Source: Parapedobacter pyrenivorans (GTDB lineage Bacteria; Bacteroidota; Bacteroidia; Sphingobacteriales; Sphingobacteriaceae). From it: DNA of 64,000 nucleotides. The notes beneath the pieces were generated by a model that was given only the letters and a program-made list of their open reading frames with translations, was not told the origin of the DNA and searched no databases. Both the position numbers and the translations under genes were made by a program. The DNA lies in the NCBI RefSeq assembly GCF_014636865.1, contig NZ_BMER01000007.1:6921-70920 (forward strand), written 5' to 3'. Numbering within the stretch: the stretch's first letter is position 1; the number at the start of each line of letters is the position of its first letter. Below, one piece after another: positions 9,021 to 18,480 of the stretch.

Positions 9021-10649
9021 ATGTTTTTATTTGGAAAGACTAAGTCTGTATCATTATTTTTTCTCGCTTTGCTCCCTGGCTTACTGCTGCCAAGCCCCGT
9101 TTGGGCCATCGGCATTGATAAGCAGATCGACGAATGGTTCACACCGGTTGCTGACTGGTGGGAACAGGTCGTCTTCTTTACCATCCCCTTCACCGATGAT
9201 ATTGCCATTCCTTTCGTACTGATTTTATTGGTATCGGGCGGTGTTTTTTTTACAGCCTATTTCAGGCTGGTTAATATCCGAAAGATACCGGTCGCCCTGC
9301 GTACCATACGTGGTAAGTACAATGCGATAGAACAACGGCCTGCTGCCGACGGAACGCCGGCTGCCGGCGAATTGACACATTTCCAAGCGTTGACCGCCGC
9401 GCTCTCCGGCACGGTCGGGCTGGGTAATATCGCCGGGGTTTCCGTGGCTATTGCCATCGGTGGTCCGGGAGCTACCTTTTGGATGATCGTTTCTGGCCTG
9501 TTGGGTATGACCACGAAATTCGTGGAGTGTACCCTCGGGGTGAAATACCGCGACGTGGGTGAAGATGGCCAGACTTATGGCGGCCCGATGTATTACCTCA
9601 CCAAGGGTTTCAAGGAGTTGGGCGCAGGCCGCCTGGGGAAGGTTTTGGCGGTGATATTTGCGCTTATGTGCGTGGGCGCATCATTTGGTGGTGGGAATGC
9701 GTTGCAGTCCAATCAGGCGATTGCACAGCTTACCTCTACGATGGGTATTGAGGGCAGCTTTGTGAAAACCCTGCTTGGCGTTGTTTTGGCCCTGCTGGTC
9801 GGTGTCGTCATCATCGGGGGCATAAAGCGTATCGGCCAGATTACGGAAAAGCTGGTGCCTTTCATGGGGATAATCTATCTGCTGGGTAGCCTTGCCGTGG
9901 TGGCGGCGCACTACGAATACGTCGGCGATGCATTTGGTTTGATTATCGGGCAGGCATTTTCGCCCGTTGCTGGCCTTGGCGGATTAGTAGGGGTTTTGAT
10001 CACCGGATTCCGGCGGGCCAGCTTTTCTAACGAAGCAGGAATCGGCTCCGCGGCGATCGCACACTCGGCCGTAAAGACGCAATACCCGGCAAGTGAGGGG
10101 CTGGTGGGCCTGCTGGAGCCCTTTGTCGATACCGTGGTGGTTTGTACATTGACGGCATTGACCATCATTTTCTTCAACAGTGAAGGCATTTTTACATATG
10201 GTGTGCAAGATCAATGGGGAAACGTACTGATTGGCCAGGAGCAAGAAGCCGTGGGCGGTGTTGAGCTGACCAGCAGGGCGTTTGAAAGCGTTATTCCCCA
10301 TTTTTCGGTGGTGCTTACTGTTGCGGTCTTTCTATTTGCATTCTCGACGATGCTCTCTTGGTCGTATTACGGCATCCAATCCTGGAAATTCCTGTTCGGC
10401 CGGTCGAAGTGGGCGGATATGTCGTATAAAATCTTGTTCTTGGCGTTTGTTGTTATCGGAGCAGCCGCCACCCTGGATTCCGTAATCAAGTTTTCGGATG
10501 CGATGATTTTGGCCATGGCGTTTCCGAACATGATCGGTTTGTTTCTCCTGGCGCCAAAGGTAAGAGGCGAGCTGAGGCGCTACTTGAATGCGATCCGTGT
10601 GCCGAAGCAGAAAGCGGCGGCACAGGCAGGCGACGATTTGAACGGGTGA
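9021..10649 (+). CDS. Alanine/glycine:cation symporter (AGCS family)
   Basis: This 542-residue integral membrane protein starts with a signal-like helix and carries the AGCS hallmarks: a LSGTVGLGNIAGVSVAI segment (about 133-149), GGPMYYLTKG, and GFRRASFSNEAGIGSAAIAH (about 330-350). The family imports alanine or glycine with Na+ or H+. Length is at the upper end for the family because of the N-terminal helix and a charged tail. It sits just upstream of the proline-synthesis genes, though 229 bases separate them, and fits a block for amino-acid and osmolyte handling. Confidence 0.93.
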   Translation: MFLFGKTKSVSLFFLALLPGLLLPSPVWAIGIDKQIDEWFTPVADWWEQVVFFTIPFTDDIAIPFVLILLVSGGVFFTAYFRLVNIRKIPVALRTIRGKYNAIEQRPAADGTPAAGELTHFQALTAALSGTVGLGNIAGVSVAIAIGGPGATFWMIVSGLLGMTTKFVECTLGVKYRDVGEDGQTYGGPMYYLTKGFKELGAGRLGKVLAVIFALMCVGASFGGGNALQSNQAIAQLTSTMGIEGSFVKTLLGVVLALLVGVVIIGGIKRIGQITEKLVPFMGIIYLLGSLAVVAAHYEYVGDAFGLIIGQAFSPVAGLGGLVGVLITGFRRASFSNEAGIGSAAIAHSAVKTQYPASEGLVGLLEPFVDTVVVCTLTALTIIFFNSEGIFTYGVQDQWGNVLIGQEQEAVGGVELTSRAFESVIPHFSVVLTVAVFLFAFSTMLSWSYYGIQSWKFLFGRSKWADMSYKILFLAFVVIGAAATLDSVIKFSDAMILAMAFPNMIGLFLLAPKVRGELRRYLNAIRVPKQKAAAQAGDDLNG

Positions 10650-10669
10650 CAAGTTTGCAGCAAACCCGT
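10642..10669 (+). terminator. Weak hairpin at the end of the symporter gene
   Basis: ACGGGT and ACCCGT can pair across the stop codon, and GTTTGC/GCAAAC forms an inner stem. No T-run follows, so termination is doubtful; it may simply be a structured 3' end. Confidence 0.25.
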
Positions 10670-10878
10670 CGTTGACAGGCGCGACTGACATATTTGCGGT
10701 TTCTCTTTCCGGAGTTCCAATTGAAGGGAGATAGCCGTGTTTACTGCATTCAGACATACCCAAGAATACGACTCAGATTTCCAGTTAAACTAACAATCTG
10801 TCAACGATTGGCATACCTGCATGAAGGTTGTGGCAATTAGGGCGAACATTAATTTTTTTAAGCTAAAAAAAAGAAAAA

Positions 10879-11709
10879 ATGAACGTACTTGTAATTGGCG
10901 GAGGTAACATGGGAATGACGTATGCAGCGGCGATTGCCACGTCCAATTTTTTAACCGATGGAAGTTTGATGATTTTTGATAAAAGCGAAGAAAAGCTCAA
11001 TGAGTTGCGCAGCAAGGGGCTTTTCGATGTGCATGATCAGCTCGCTACCTGTCTGCCCAAAGCCGATGTGGTGCTGATTGCCGTGAAGCCGGTGCATGCG
11101 CCGGGCCTGATGGCGGAGATGAAGCCCATGGTTTCGGATGAGCAGCTGTTTGTATCGATCATGGCCGGGGTAACCATAAAAACGATCAGAAAGGGGCTTG
11201 GCGTGGGAAAAGTGGTGCGTGCCATGCCCAACTTGCCGGCATTGGTGGGGTTAGGGATGACTTCCTTTACCGCGTCGGAGCAGGTGTCGCGGCTGGAACT
11301 CGCAGCCATCGAACGGCTGCTGGATACCACTGGGCGCTCCATTATGCTGCCTTCCGAATCCAAGATCGATGCCTCTACGGGAATATCAGGCAGTGGGCCA
11401 GCGTATATTTTTTATTTTATGCAAGCCTTGATGGACGCAGCAACCAAAATGGGCTTCCTGGAAGCTGATGCACGCCTACTGGTCAGTCAGACATTCGCCG
11501 GGGCTGTGGAGCTGTTCAATTCATCGGCCTTGAGTCCAGAAGACTGGATGGCCAAGGTGGCCTCCAAAGGTGGTACCACCCGTGCCGCACTGGATTCGAT
11601 GGACGGCAACAACGTCAATGCACTCATTCAAGAGGCGGCTTATGCCGCTTTCCGCCGTGCAGAAGAACTGGGGAAGCAGAGCGAAGGTAAGGAGGTGTCG
11701 CATGCTTAA
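10879..11709 (+). CDS. proC: Pyrroline-5-carboxylate reductase
   Basis: This enzyme catalyses the last step of proline synthesis, reducing pyrroline-5-carboxylate with NAD(P)H. The 276-residue protein opens with the Rossmann fingerprint VIGGGNMGMTYA and has the MAGVTI and VRAMPNLPALVG strands. Near residue 170 it carries the family signature (SGSGPAYIFYFMQALMDAA), and near 230 a VASKGGTTRAALDSM block. Length is normal for the family. It opens a proC-proB-proA operon; its stop overlaps the proB start by eight bases. Confidence 0.95.
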   Translation: MNVLVIGGGNMGMTYAAAIATSNFLTDGSLMIFDKSEEKLNELRSKGLFDVHDQLATCLPKADVVLIAVKPVHAPGLMAEMKPMVSDEQLFVSIMAGVTIKTIRKGLGVGKVVRAMPNLPALVGLGMTSFTASEQVSRLELAAIERLLDTTGRSIMLPSESKIDASTGISGSGPAYIFYFMQALMDAATKMGFLEADARLLVSQTFAGAVELFNSSALSPEDWMAKVASKGGTTRAALDSMDGNNVNALIQEAAYAAFRRAEELGKQSEGKEVSHA

Positions 11710-12499
11710 ACAGGCGTTGAAAGGCAAACCCGTACAGCGCATTGTCATCAAAGTCGGCACCCACGTGATTACCAATAAAGATAATCGCATCGTGGGTAAA
11801 ATCCTGGCGAAGCTTGTGGAACAGATTGTCTACCTTTATGAACAAGGAATAAGCTCGGTACTGGTTTCGTCTGGTTCGGTCATCGCCGGCAAGGAGGTAA
11901 TGAGCCGCGGATTGAAAGCTTCGGATCCAATTACCCGCCGGCAAGTATTCTCGGCCATCGGGCAGCCGCGCATGATGCGGCACTACTACAACTTGTTTCA
12001 GGATCACGGCATGCGCTGTGCTCAGGTATTGGCTACGAAGCGCGATTTCGACCTCGGTAAACACCGCGACAACATGGTGAACTGCTATGAGGGGCTGTTG
12101 GCCGAGGGCGTTATCCCCATCGCCAATGAAGATGATGCGGTGTCGTTATCGATGTCGACCTTTACCGATAACGACGAACTCGCCAGCCTGGTGGCCGAGC
12201 TGGTCAATGCCGACCTACTCATTCTGCTGACGGATATCGACGGCCTGTACGACGGCCATCCGGAAGATCCAAACAGCCAATTGATCCCACACTTCACGGT
12301 CGATGACCCGGTGGAACAATACATCCGAAAGACCGACAAGGGAGAAGCGGAGGGCCGCGGGGGCATGGAGTCTAAACTCCGGGTGGCCAAACAAGCCGCT
12401 AGACGCAATATCCCGACGTTTATCGCGAACGGAAAAAAGGACAACATCATTACCGATATCGTATTTGGTGTGCCAACGGGTACACTGATTACCCTTTAA
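11702..12499 (+). CDS. proB: Glutamate 5-kinase, short form without PUA domain
   Basis: This enzyme phosphorylates glutamate in the first step of proline synthesis. The chosen ATG at 11702 overlaps the end of proC and starts directly before the kinase core; a longer frame upstream only reads proC out of phase. The 265 residues show IVIKVGTHVIT, VLVSSGSVIAGKEV, NEDDAV, TDNDELASLVAELVNADLLILLTDIDGLY (positions about 150-180) and the GGMESKLRVAKQA phosphate loop. The C-terminal PUA domain of E. coli ProB is absent, as in many Bacteroidota. End-product inhibition by proline cannot be judged from sequence. Confidence 0.93.
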   Translation: MLKQALKGKPVQRIVIKVGTHVITNKDNRIVGKILAKLVEQIVYLYEQGISSVLVSSGSVIAGKEVMSRGLKASDPITRRQVFSAIGQPRMMRHYYNLFQDHGMRCAQVLATKRDFDLGKHRDNMVNCYEGLLAEGVIPIANEDDAVSLSMSTFTDNDELASLVAELVNADLLILLTDIDGLYDGHPEDPNSQLIPHFTVDDPVEQYIRKTDKGEAEGRGGMESKLRVAKQAARRNIPTFIANGKKDNIITDIVFGVPTGTLITL

Positions 12500-12513
12500 A
12501 ACAGCAAGTAGTT

Positions 12514-13716
12514 ATGGAATTACTCAAAACAGCTCAGAAAGACAGTGTGCTGTCATCGATGATAACCATCATCGATGGTAGCCGAAAAGCCATATTGGAC
12601 GCCAACCGACTCGATCTGGAGGCATTTGAACGCGACGACCAAGCGCTTTACGACCGCTTGGTGCTCGATAACGCTAAAGTGGATGGAATGATTGCAGCCA
12701 TCCAGACCGTAAAAGGCCAGCCCGATCCGATAGGCCGGGTACGGTCATCGGGCGTGCTCGACAATGGGTTGCGTATCGAAAACCGGACAGCCCCGTTTGG
12801 TACCATTTTAATCATTTACGAATCGCGGCCCGATGTAACCATCGAAGCTGCGGTACTGGCGTTCAAAGCCAATAACAAAATCTTGTTGAAGGGTGGGAGA
12901 GAAGCGGTGCATACCAACCGGGTGCTTGTAGACTGTTGGCACCGGGCGCTTGAAGAAAACGGCTTGCCGGCGGATTGGATACAGCTGATCACGCTGGACC
13001 GCCAGGCCACGCGCGATTACCTGAAAAATCCACCCCAACCCATTGACCTGATCGTACCCAGGGGCGGTGAAAAGCTCATCAGTTTTGTTAAAGAACATGC
13101 GAGATGCGCCGTGTTGGTGAGTGGCCGCGGCAATAACTTTGCCTACATTGCTGCCGATGCCGACTGGCAGCAGGTATTGCCCATTGTGATCAACGCGAAA
13201 ACCGATAAAATAAGCGCCTGCAATGCCTTGGATAAAGTGTTGGTTGATGAGGCGACGCCCGGATTGCCTGCGAAGCTGCAGCAACTGGGCGAGGCGTTAC
13301 GTGCCAAATCCGTGCAGCTACTGGCCGAAGATCCGCTCTTGCCGCTATTGGAAAGTGCGACGCCTATCGCGGATGAGTCTGTGTGGTATGAGGAGTTCCT
13401 TGCTCCCAAAATCTGCTTCGGCCAGGTTGCCGGCCTAGAGGCTGCGATAGCCAAAATCAACGCGTACAGCGGTGGGCACTCGGCCGCTATCCTGACTTCC
13501 GACGACGCTAAGGCGTTCGTCTTTATGGAGCAGGTAGACAGTGCAGCGGTTTACCACAATGCATCAACCCGCTTTACCGATGGCGGCGCCATGGGCGTCG
13601 GCGCCGAATTGGCCATCAGCACCGATAAGCTGCATCACCGCGGGCCGTTGGGGTTGGAACAGTTGGTGACAAATAAATACTACGTGTATGGCGACGGGCA
13701 GATCCGGACAATTTAA
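12514..13716 (+). CDS. proA: Gamma-glutamyl phosphate reductase
   Basis: This enzyme reduces glutamyl-5-phosphate to glutamate semialdehyde, the second step of proline synthesis. The 400-residue aldehyde-dehydrogenase-fold protein shows RTAPFGTILIIYESRPDVT, LKGGREAVHTN, LIVPRGGEKLISFV and the catalytic cysteine in KISACNALD. The C-terminus has VYHNASTRFTDGGAMGVGAE and the family-typical RGPLGLEQLVTNKYYVYG. It lies 14 bases after proB, so the three proline genes are one operon. With the betaine transporter downstream it fits osmoprotection. Confidence 0.95.
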   Translation: MELLKTAQKDSVLSSMITIIDGSRKAILDANRLDLEAFERDDQALYDRLVLDNAKVDGMIAAIQTVKGQPDPIGRVRSSGVLDNGLRIENRTAPFGTILIIYESRPDVTIEAAVLAFKANNKILLKGGREAVHTNRVLVDCWHRALEENGLPADWIQLITLDRQATRDYLKNPPQPIDLIVPRGGEKLISFVKEHARCAVLVSGRGNNFAYIAADADWQQVLPIVINAKTDKISACNALDKVLVDEATPGLPAKLQQLGEALRAKSVQLLAEDPLLPLLESATPIADESVWYEEFLAPKICFGQVAGLEAAIAKINAYSGGHSAAILTSDDAKAFVFMEQVDSAAVYHNASTRFTDGGAMGVGAELAISTDKLHHRGPLGLEQLVTNKYYVYGDGQIRTI

Positions 13717-13772
13717 TTAATTGAACAGGCATTTTTTATAACACATTACGGCGTTAAACTTGTTTGCTATTC

Positions 13773-15791
13773 ATGCGGAAACTAGCAAGAAATACTACAT
13801 TCAAGAAAGGAGTGGTCGTACCGAGCCTGGTGTTTATCCTTTCTGTGTCTTTCATTTCGAGTTTTTTTCCAAACCGAATGGCTGCGTTGCTCAGTCAGGT
13901 TCAAGGATTTATATTTACCAATCTCAATTGGGTTTATATCTGGACAGTCACGGTCTTCGTGTTTTTTTTGTTTTTCCTGGTGGTGAGCAAATACGGCTCG
14001 ATAAAACTGGGTGACAACGATGAGAAGCCCGAATATTCATTTTTCTCCTGGGTGTCCATGCTGTTTGCGGCGGGCATGGGTATCGGACTGATGTACTTCA
14101 GTGTGGCTGAACCGATTTCTCATTTTTCGGAGCAAGCATTCGGGCAATACGACGAAATCCGGCGGGCGAAAGACGCGCAGCTATATACGTTTTTTCATTG
14201 GGGCATTCATGCCTGGGCAATTTATGGCGTGGTGGGATTGTCGCTGGCCTATTTTACATACCGGTATAAATTGCCCCTTTCCTTGCGAAGTTGTTTTTAC
14301 CCGATCCTGAAAGGCCGAATAAACGGGTATACGGGTGATATCATTGATACGTTTGCGTTATGCAGTACGTTTTTCGGCATCACGACGACACTGGGGTTTG
14401 GGGTAGTTCAGCTGAATGCGGGCCTTGTTGAGGTCGGCGTCATGGCTGGCCGGGGCTTCGGCTACCAGATCGCCATCGTGGCGGTGATCATGGCGATTTC
14501 GATCATTTCCGCAACGTCTGGAGTAAACAAGGGCGTGAAATTTCTGAGTCAGACCAATATCGTGGCTGCCGTGATATTGATGTTGTTTGTGTTGGCGTTG
14601 GGGCCGACTGTGTTTGTACTGGGGTCGTTTTCCGAAGGATTGGGGAACTATATCAATGAGTTTTTTGACCTGACATTCAACACGCATGCCTATGAGCCCG
14701 GGGTGCATCCCTGGTTTTTTAGTTGGACCATCCTATATTGGGCATGGTGGATCTCTTGGTCGCCGTATGTCGGCTTATTCATCGCTAAAATATCGCGTGG
14801 CCGCACGATCCGAGAGTTTATTGGTGCCGTGCTCATTATCCCTACTGCGTTCAATTTTCTTTGGATGTCCGTATTCGGTAACAGCGCCACCTGGTTGGAT
14901 CGGAACCGGTTGAATGGTCTGCTGAGCAGTATGGCCGATCGGACCGACGAATTGCTGTTTCGGTTTTTGGAATTCTTTCCGGCAGCAGGGGTAACCCAGC
15001 TACTCGCTATATTTATCATTTTTATTTTTTTTGTGACGTCGGCGGATTCGGGGATTTTTGTGATGAACAGCATCGCGACAAAGAATGCGGTCAGGTCTCC
15101 TAAGTGGCAGTTGGTTTTCTGGGGGCTTTTGCTAGCCGTCTTGGCGCTGGTGTTGCTTAACGCCGGTGGCTTGAGTGCCCTTCAAACCATGACCCTGATT
15201 ACGGCGCTTCCTTTTTCCCTGCTCATGCTGTTGTTTTGTTATAGCCTGATGCAGGGCCTGATCGCTGATAGCAACTACTATGGAAAGGGATTTTCGCCCG
15301 CGACCATCAATTGGTCGGGTGTGCGCTGGAAAGAACGTCTTCATCGCATCTTATCGTTCAAAGACCGGGACGCCGTAGCGGATTTTATCCGGAATACGGT
15401 CGACCCGTCGCTTCGCGAACTCGCCGAGGAGTTTAATCGACGGGATGTAGCCGCCAGTGTAACCGCGGCCGGCGACCATACATGGGTGGAGCTGATGATA
15501 CGCCATGAGCGCATCGACAATTTTAAGTATGGGGTACGCTGCCAGCAAAAAGAAGTGTCTGATTTTTTAGTTAGTGAGGAAAACCTCCCCGATCTCGATA
15601 AACACCGCACGTACATCCCTGAATCGTATTTTGGCGACAACCGAATTGGTTACAACATGGAGTATTTTGTTCAGGAAGAAGTGATCGCTGATGTGTTGCG
15701 GCAGTATGAACGCTTTCTGGGGCTCGCCGCAGAGGTCAAAAACGAACTGTTTACGGACAATAGTTTTAAGAACACGCCGGATGACGAATGA
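13773..15791 (+). CDS. BCCT-family betaine/choline/carnitine transporter
   Basis: This protein imports a quaternary-amine osmolyte with Na+ or H+. The 672 residues include twelve membrane helices with FSWVSMLFAAGMGIGLMYFS (near 85) and the BCCT signature WWISWSPYVGLFIAKISRGR (near 320). A cytosolic C-terminal domain of about 150 residues follows, as in E. coli BetT, where it takes part in osmotic sensing. The ATG at 13773 is taken rather than the TTG three codons upstream. The proCBA operon directly upstream supports a compatible-solute role. The exact substrate cannot be read from sequence. Confidence 0.92.
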   Translation: MRKLARNTTFKKGVVVPSLVFILSVSFISSFFPNRMAALLSQVQGFIFTNLNWVYIWTVTVFVFFLFFLVVSKYGSIKLGDNDEKPEYSFFSWVSMLFAAGMGIGLMYFSVAEPISHFSEQAFGQYDEIRRAKDAQLYTFFHWGIHAWAIYGVVGLSLAYFTYRYKLPLSLRSCFYPILKGRINGYTGDIIDTFALCSTFFGITTTLGFGVVQLNAGLVEVGVMAGRGFGYQIAIVAVIMAISIISATSGVNKGVKFLSQTNIVAAVILMLFVLALGPTVFVLGSFSEGLGNYINEFFDLTFNTHAYEPGVHPWFFSWTILYWAWWISWSPYVGLFIAKISRGRTIREFIGAVLIIPTAFNFLWMSVFGNSATWLDRNRLNGLLSSMADRTDELLFRFLEFFPAAGVTQLLAIFIIFIFFVTSADSGIFVMNSIATKNAVRSPKWQLVFWGLLLAVLALVLLNAGGLSALQTMTLITALPFSLLMLLFCYSLMQGLIADSNYYGKGFSPATINWSGVRWKERLHRILSFKDRDAVADFIRNTVDPSLRELAEEFNRRDVAASVTAAGDHTWVELMIRHERIDNFKYGVRCQQKEVSDFLVSEENLPDLDKHRTYIPESYFGDNRIGYNMEYFVQEEVIADVLRQYERFLGLAAEVKNELFTDNSFKNTPDDE

Positions 15792-15830
15792 ATCCGAAAA
15801 AATAATATGAATTGCTTTACCGGTGTTGCT

Positions 15831-16395
15831 TTATATTAAAAGTCTTATCACATCAGCTAAATTATTTAAATCAACTGTAGGGTGCTGTGCAGCCATCGCT
15901 TTCGGAATCCACACCAGTCGCAATGAAAACTCGCCCGCACTCAGGAATGGGTATGAGCTCGATGTAGAGCCCTGATAGACGATTCCGAAATAATAGGTGT
16001 GGAAGGGGGTTCTGTATACCATAGCCGTAACCATGCTCGCTGTTGGGGTATTATACCAAGTCGGTCTCTTCATCGAGTGCCGGTGCCATGCTGGCCAACC
16101 TCACGCCAAATTCCTCAAAAGAGGAAATGGGCGCGATCTCTTTTACGTGGACTGTTTCTGTGGGCATCATGTTAATGATTGATAAGCGGACACCATCCAA
16201 GCCATGCGTACCGAATAACAAACTTAGTTTAAAAAAGCAATCTCCGCAAGCGAAAATAATGCGGTATATGACGGCCTGAGCTCTTATAGCGACTGCGTGC
16301 CCAAGTGTTTCTGCTGGTTTTCCCGTGGTACAATGAAAAGCGCTGTTAGATGCCTTTCTTGAAAAATGGCAAGCGCACAGATGGATTCGGGACAA
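15831..16395 (-). pseudogene. Probable frameshifted remnant of an unrecognised gene
   Basis: This covers most of a 690-base stretch with no intact gene. On the minus strand one frame (16395-16051) reads protein-like text such as LSLLFGTHGLDGVRLSI and VKEIAPISSFEEFGVRLASM. It stops at 16051, just where a second frame (16073-15831) takes over with TPFHTYYFGIVYQG and FSLRLVWIPKAM. The overlap near 16060 looks like a single-base shift. The second part faintly resembles the end of a Nudix-type hydrolase, but I cannot assign a family. Either half could be chance. Confidence 0.3.
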
Positions 16396-16480
16396 ATCGG
16401 TAACTCATCGGGAACTATGGGTAACAGGCGCGCGGTCTTATCGTGCGATATTTGTCATACTCAGAAAGGAGAACTATAGT

Positions 16481-17779
16481 ATGTACAACAAACAACTAAC
16501 CGGAATGTCCTTGATCGCGCTGCTGGCACTGGCCACATCGTGTAAAAAAAGCGGTGAAGACATGACCGGAACAACGACAATGATTACCGTGGAAAATGTG
16601 TTGGATTCGAGGCCGCTTGTGCAGACAGGAACCTTTCAGAACACTGGAGAAGTACCCGTTATTTTACCGGGTGCGTCTATTTCTTTTCAGTTTTCAGCGG
16701 CGAAAGGTCAGGCGGTGAGCTTTGCCACGATGTACGGATGGTCAAACGACCTGTTCTTTGCGCCCGCAAACCCGGGTATCGCCTTATACAACGAAGCGGG
16801 GATGCCGATGGAGGGGGATGTTTCGTCTGCGATTAAGCTGTGGGACAACGGTACGCGCATCAACCAGGCGCCCGGCGAGTCGGTGAGCCATCCAGGCATG
16901 GCGGAAAGTGCGTCAAAAAACGTGATGGAAGTGAGCGGAACAGATGCGCAGGGAAATACCTACGCACAGGCATCAGCGATGATGAAAGCCACGCTGAAAT
17001 ATGACGGCAACTCGATGTTTACGCTGACGATCGCCAACACGTCTGGCAATACGGCCAATGCAACACCCTTCAGCCCCGGGGTATGGGCGATCTCTTATAT
17101 CGCCGGGAGCGACCTGCTGAGCCCGAACCCGCTTTATGAACCAGGAAAACCTACCGCAAATGGCCTGACCGAGCTGGCCGAAATGGGTGATAATAGCACT
17201 TTAGGGGACTATCTGGCGGAGCAAACCGGTATCTTTACACCGTTTTCGCCGATCTTGGTTGTGGTGTATAAAGGGGCGGAAAATCCACTGTACAAAACCG
17301 GTGAGAAAGACCGTGGCAAGGGGTTGAAGGCGTTGGCACAAACGGGAGACGCAGCGATGCTGGCGGCTTACCTGAAAACGGTGGACGGCGTACGTGATGT
17401 GTACGTACTGCCCGCGGAAAACACCATGGTATTGCTCCCCAAAATCGGCGGCCAGCCGGGAAGCAGTGTTTCGCAGCAGCTGCAGGTAGCCAAGGGCGAT
17501 CGCTTGGCCATCGCAACCATGTACGGGTTTTCGAACGACTGGTTTTTTGCATCCAAGGATAACGGGGTAGATGCAACCCAGAAAGGCGATATATCGGAGT
17601 CCATCGGACTGTTTGACAACGGAACGGCCGTGAACCAGTTTCCGGGTGCTGGGATCACCCAGGTCAATTTGGCCGGAACGCCACTGGAAGAAAGCAAGGC
17701 CATTGAGGCGGTGCCGAATCCGAATGCGTTTACCACACTGCCCGAAATTGGGGATATGTTGAAAGTAACCCTTCATTAA
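16481..17779 (+). CDS. Lipoprotein with two spondin-type domains
   Basis: A lipoprotein signal peptide ends ALATSC (Cys21), so the protein is likely anchored to a membrane facing the periplasm or surface. Two similar halves follow (about 35-235 and 245-430). Each contains the spondin_N pattern with F.ATMYG[WF]SNDWFFA, a [KS]IGLFDNGT block and ...NQFPG. Spondin_N domains are beta-sandwiches of unclear bacterial function. The start has a strong ribosome site (AAAGGAGAAC). A periplasmic peroxiredoxin gene starts one base after its stop, so the two are co-translated. Confidence 0.85.
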   Translation: MYNKQLTGMSLIALLALATSCKKSGEDMTGTTTMITVENVLDSRPLVQTGTFQNTGEVPVILPGASISFQFSAAKGQAVSFATMYGWSNDLFFAPANPGIALYNEAGMPMEGDVSSAIKLWDNGTRINQAPGESVSHPGMAESASKNVMEVSGTDAQGNTYAQASAMMKATLKYDGNSMFTLTIANTSGNTANATPFSPGVWAISYIAGSDLLSPNPLYEPGKPTANGLTELAEMGDNSTLGDYLAEQTGIFTPFSPILVVVYKGAENPLYKTGEKDRGKGLKALAQTGDAAMLAAYLKTVDGVRDVYVLPAENTMVLLPKIGGQPGSSVSQQLQVAKGDRLAIATMYGFSNDWFFASKDNGVDATQKGDISESIGLFDNGTAVNQFPGAGITQVNLAGTPLEESKAIEAVPNPNAFTTLPEIGDMLKVTLH

Positions 17780-17780
17780 A

Positions 17781-18419
17781 ATGAACAAAAGAACCTTAAT
17801 GTATGGGATAGCGGCTTTAGTGATGGGCCTGCTATTCATAAATGGTTTGCATGCGCAGCAAGCGGGTCAGCACGTGGTGCAACGGCCGGAAGACATCAGC
17901 CCGCTGCTGTATGGTGAGAAGATACCCCAAGCAACGTTGCAGGGTGCTTCGGCTAAGGAGGTTGACCTGCTCGAAACCGTAGCGGCCAAGCCCACCGTGC
18001 TGGTTTTTTACCGCGGGGGGTGGTGCCCGTACTGCTCCCTGCAGTTGGCGGGATTGCAGGAGGCCATGCCCGAACTGGAAAAATTGGGGTATCAGCTACT
18101 GGCAATCAGTACCGATAGCCCTGAGGCGCTCCGGGAGTCGGCCGTGAAGGAAAAATTGGGCTATACCCTGCTGTCTGATGCGGACCTGCAATTGGCCAAG
18201 CAGTTTGGCATTGCCTACAAAGCGCCGGAAGCCTATTGGAGCATGCTGCCGAAGACAACCGGTGGCAAGAATACCGATTTATTGCTTCCGGTTCCGTCGG
18301 TTTTCATCGTTGATCAGGCCGGCGTCATCCAGTTTGAATACGTCAATCCGGATTTCAAGCAACGGCTGAGCGCTGCGTTGCTCTTGGCAGCGGCCAAAAG
18401 CATCCGTAGTGAACGCTGA
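17781..18419 (+). CDS. Exported AhpC/TSA-family peroxiredoxin-like protein
   Basis: This 212-residue protein has a signal peptide (about 1-26, ending LHAQ) and a thioredoxin fold of the AhpC/TSA type. FYRGGWCPYC gives a CxxC pair (C82 and C85), followed by LQEAMPELEKLGYQLLAIS and a conserved cis-Pro strand (VPSVFIVDQAGVI). The CPYC pair suits a thiol peroxidase (PrxQ/AhpE-like) or a disulfide reductase acting in the periplasm. It follows the spondin lipoprotein by one base. An AraC regulator 62 bases downstream may control the pair. Confidence 0.85.
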   Translation: MNKRTLMYGIAALVMGLLFINGLHAQQAGQHVVQRPEDISPLLYGEKIPQATLQGASAKEVDLLETVAAKPTVLVFYRGGWCPYCSLQLAGLQEAMPELEKLGYQLLAISTDSPEALRESAVKEKLGYTLLSDADLQLAKQFGIAYKAPEAYWSMLPKTTGGKNTDLLLPVPSVFIVDQAGVIQFEYVNPDFKQRLSAALLLAAAKSIRSER

Positions 18420-18480
18420 GGTAGTAAGGTCGTGGGAATTTCGGCACGGCTGTTGACGTAATTTGGTTGCTTATCACCAC

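Noticed and set aside
9681-10300. Several long minus-strand open frames inside the AGCS, proA and katE genes
   Set aside because: Composition and phase show they are shadows of the real genes; no family features.
11570-11701. Longer proB start
   Set aside because: The extra 44 codons overlap proC out of frame; glutamate 5-kinases start just before the IVIKVGT strand, which fits the ATG at 11702.
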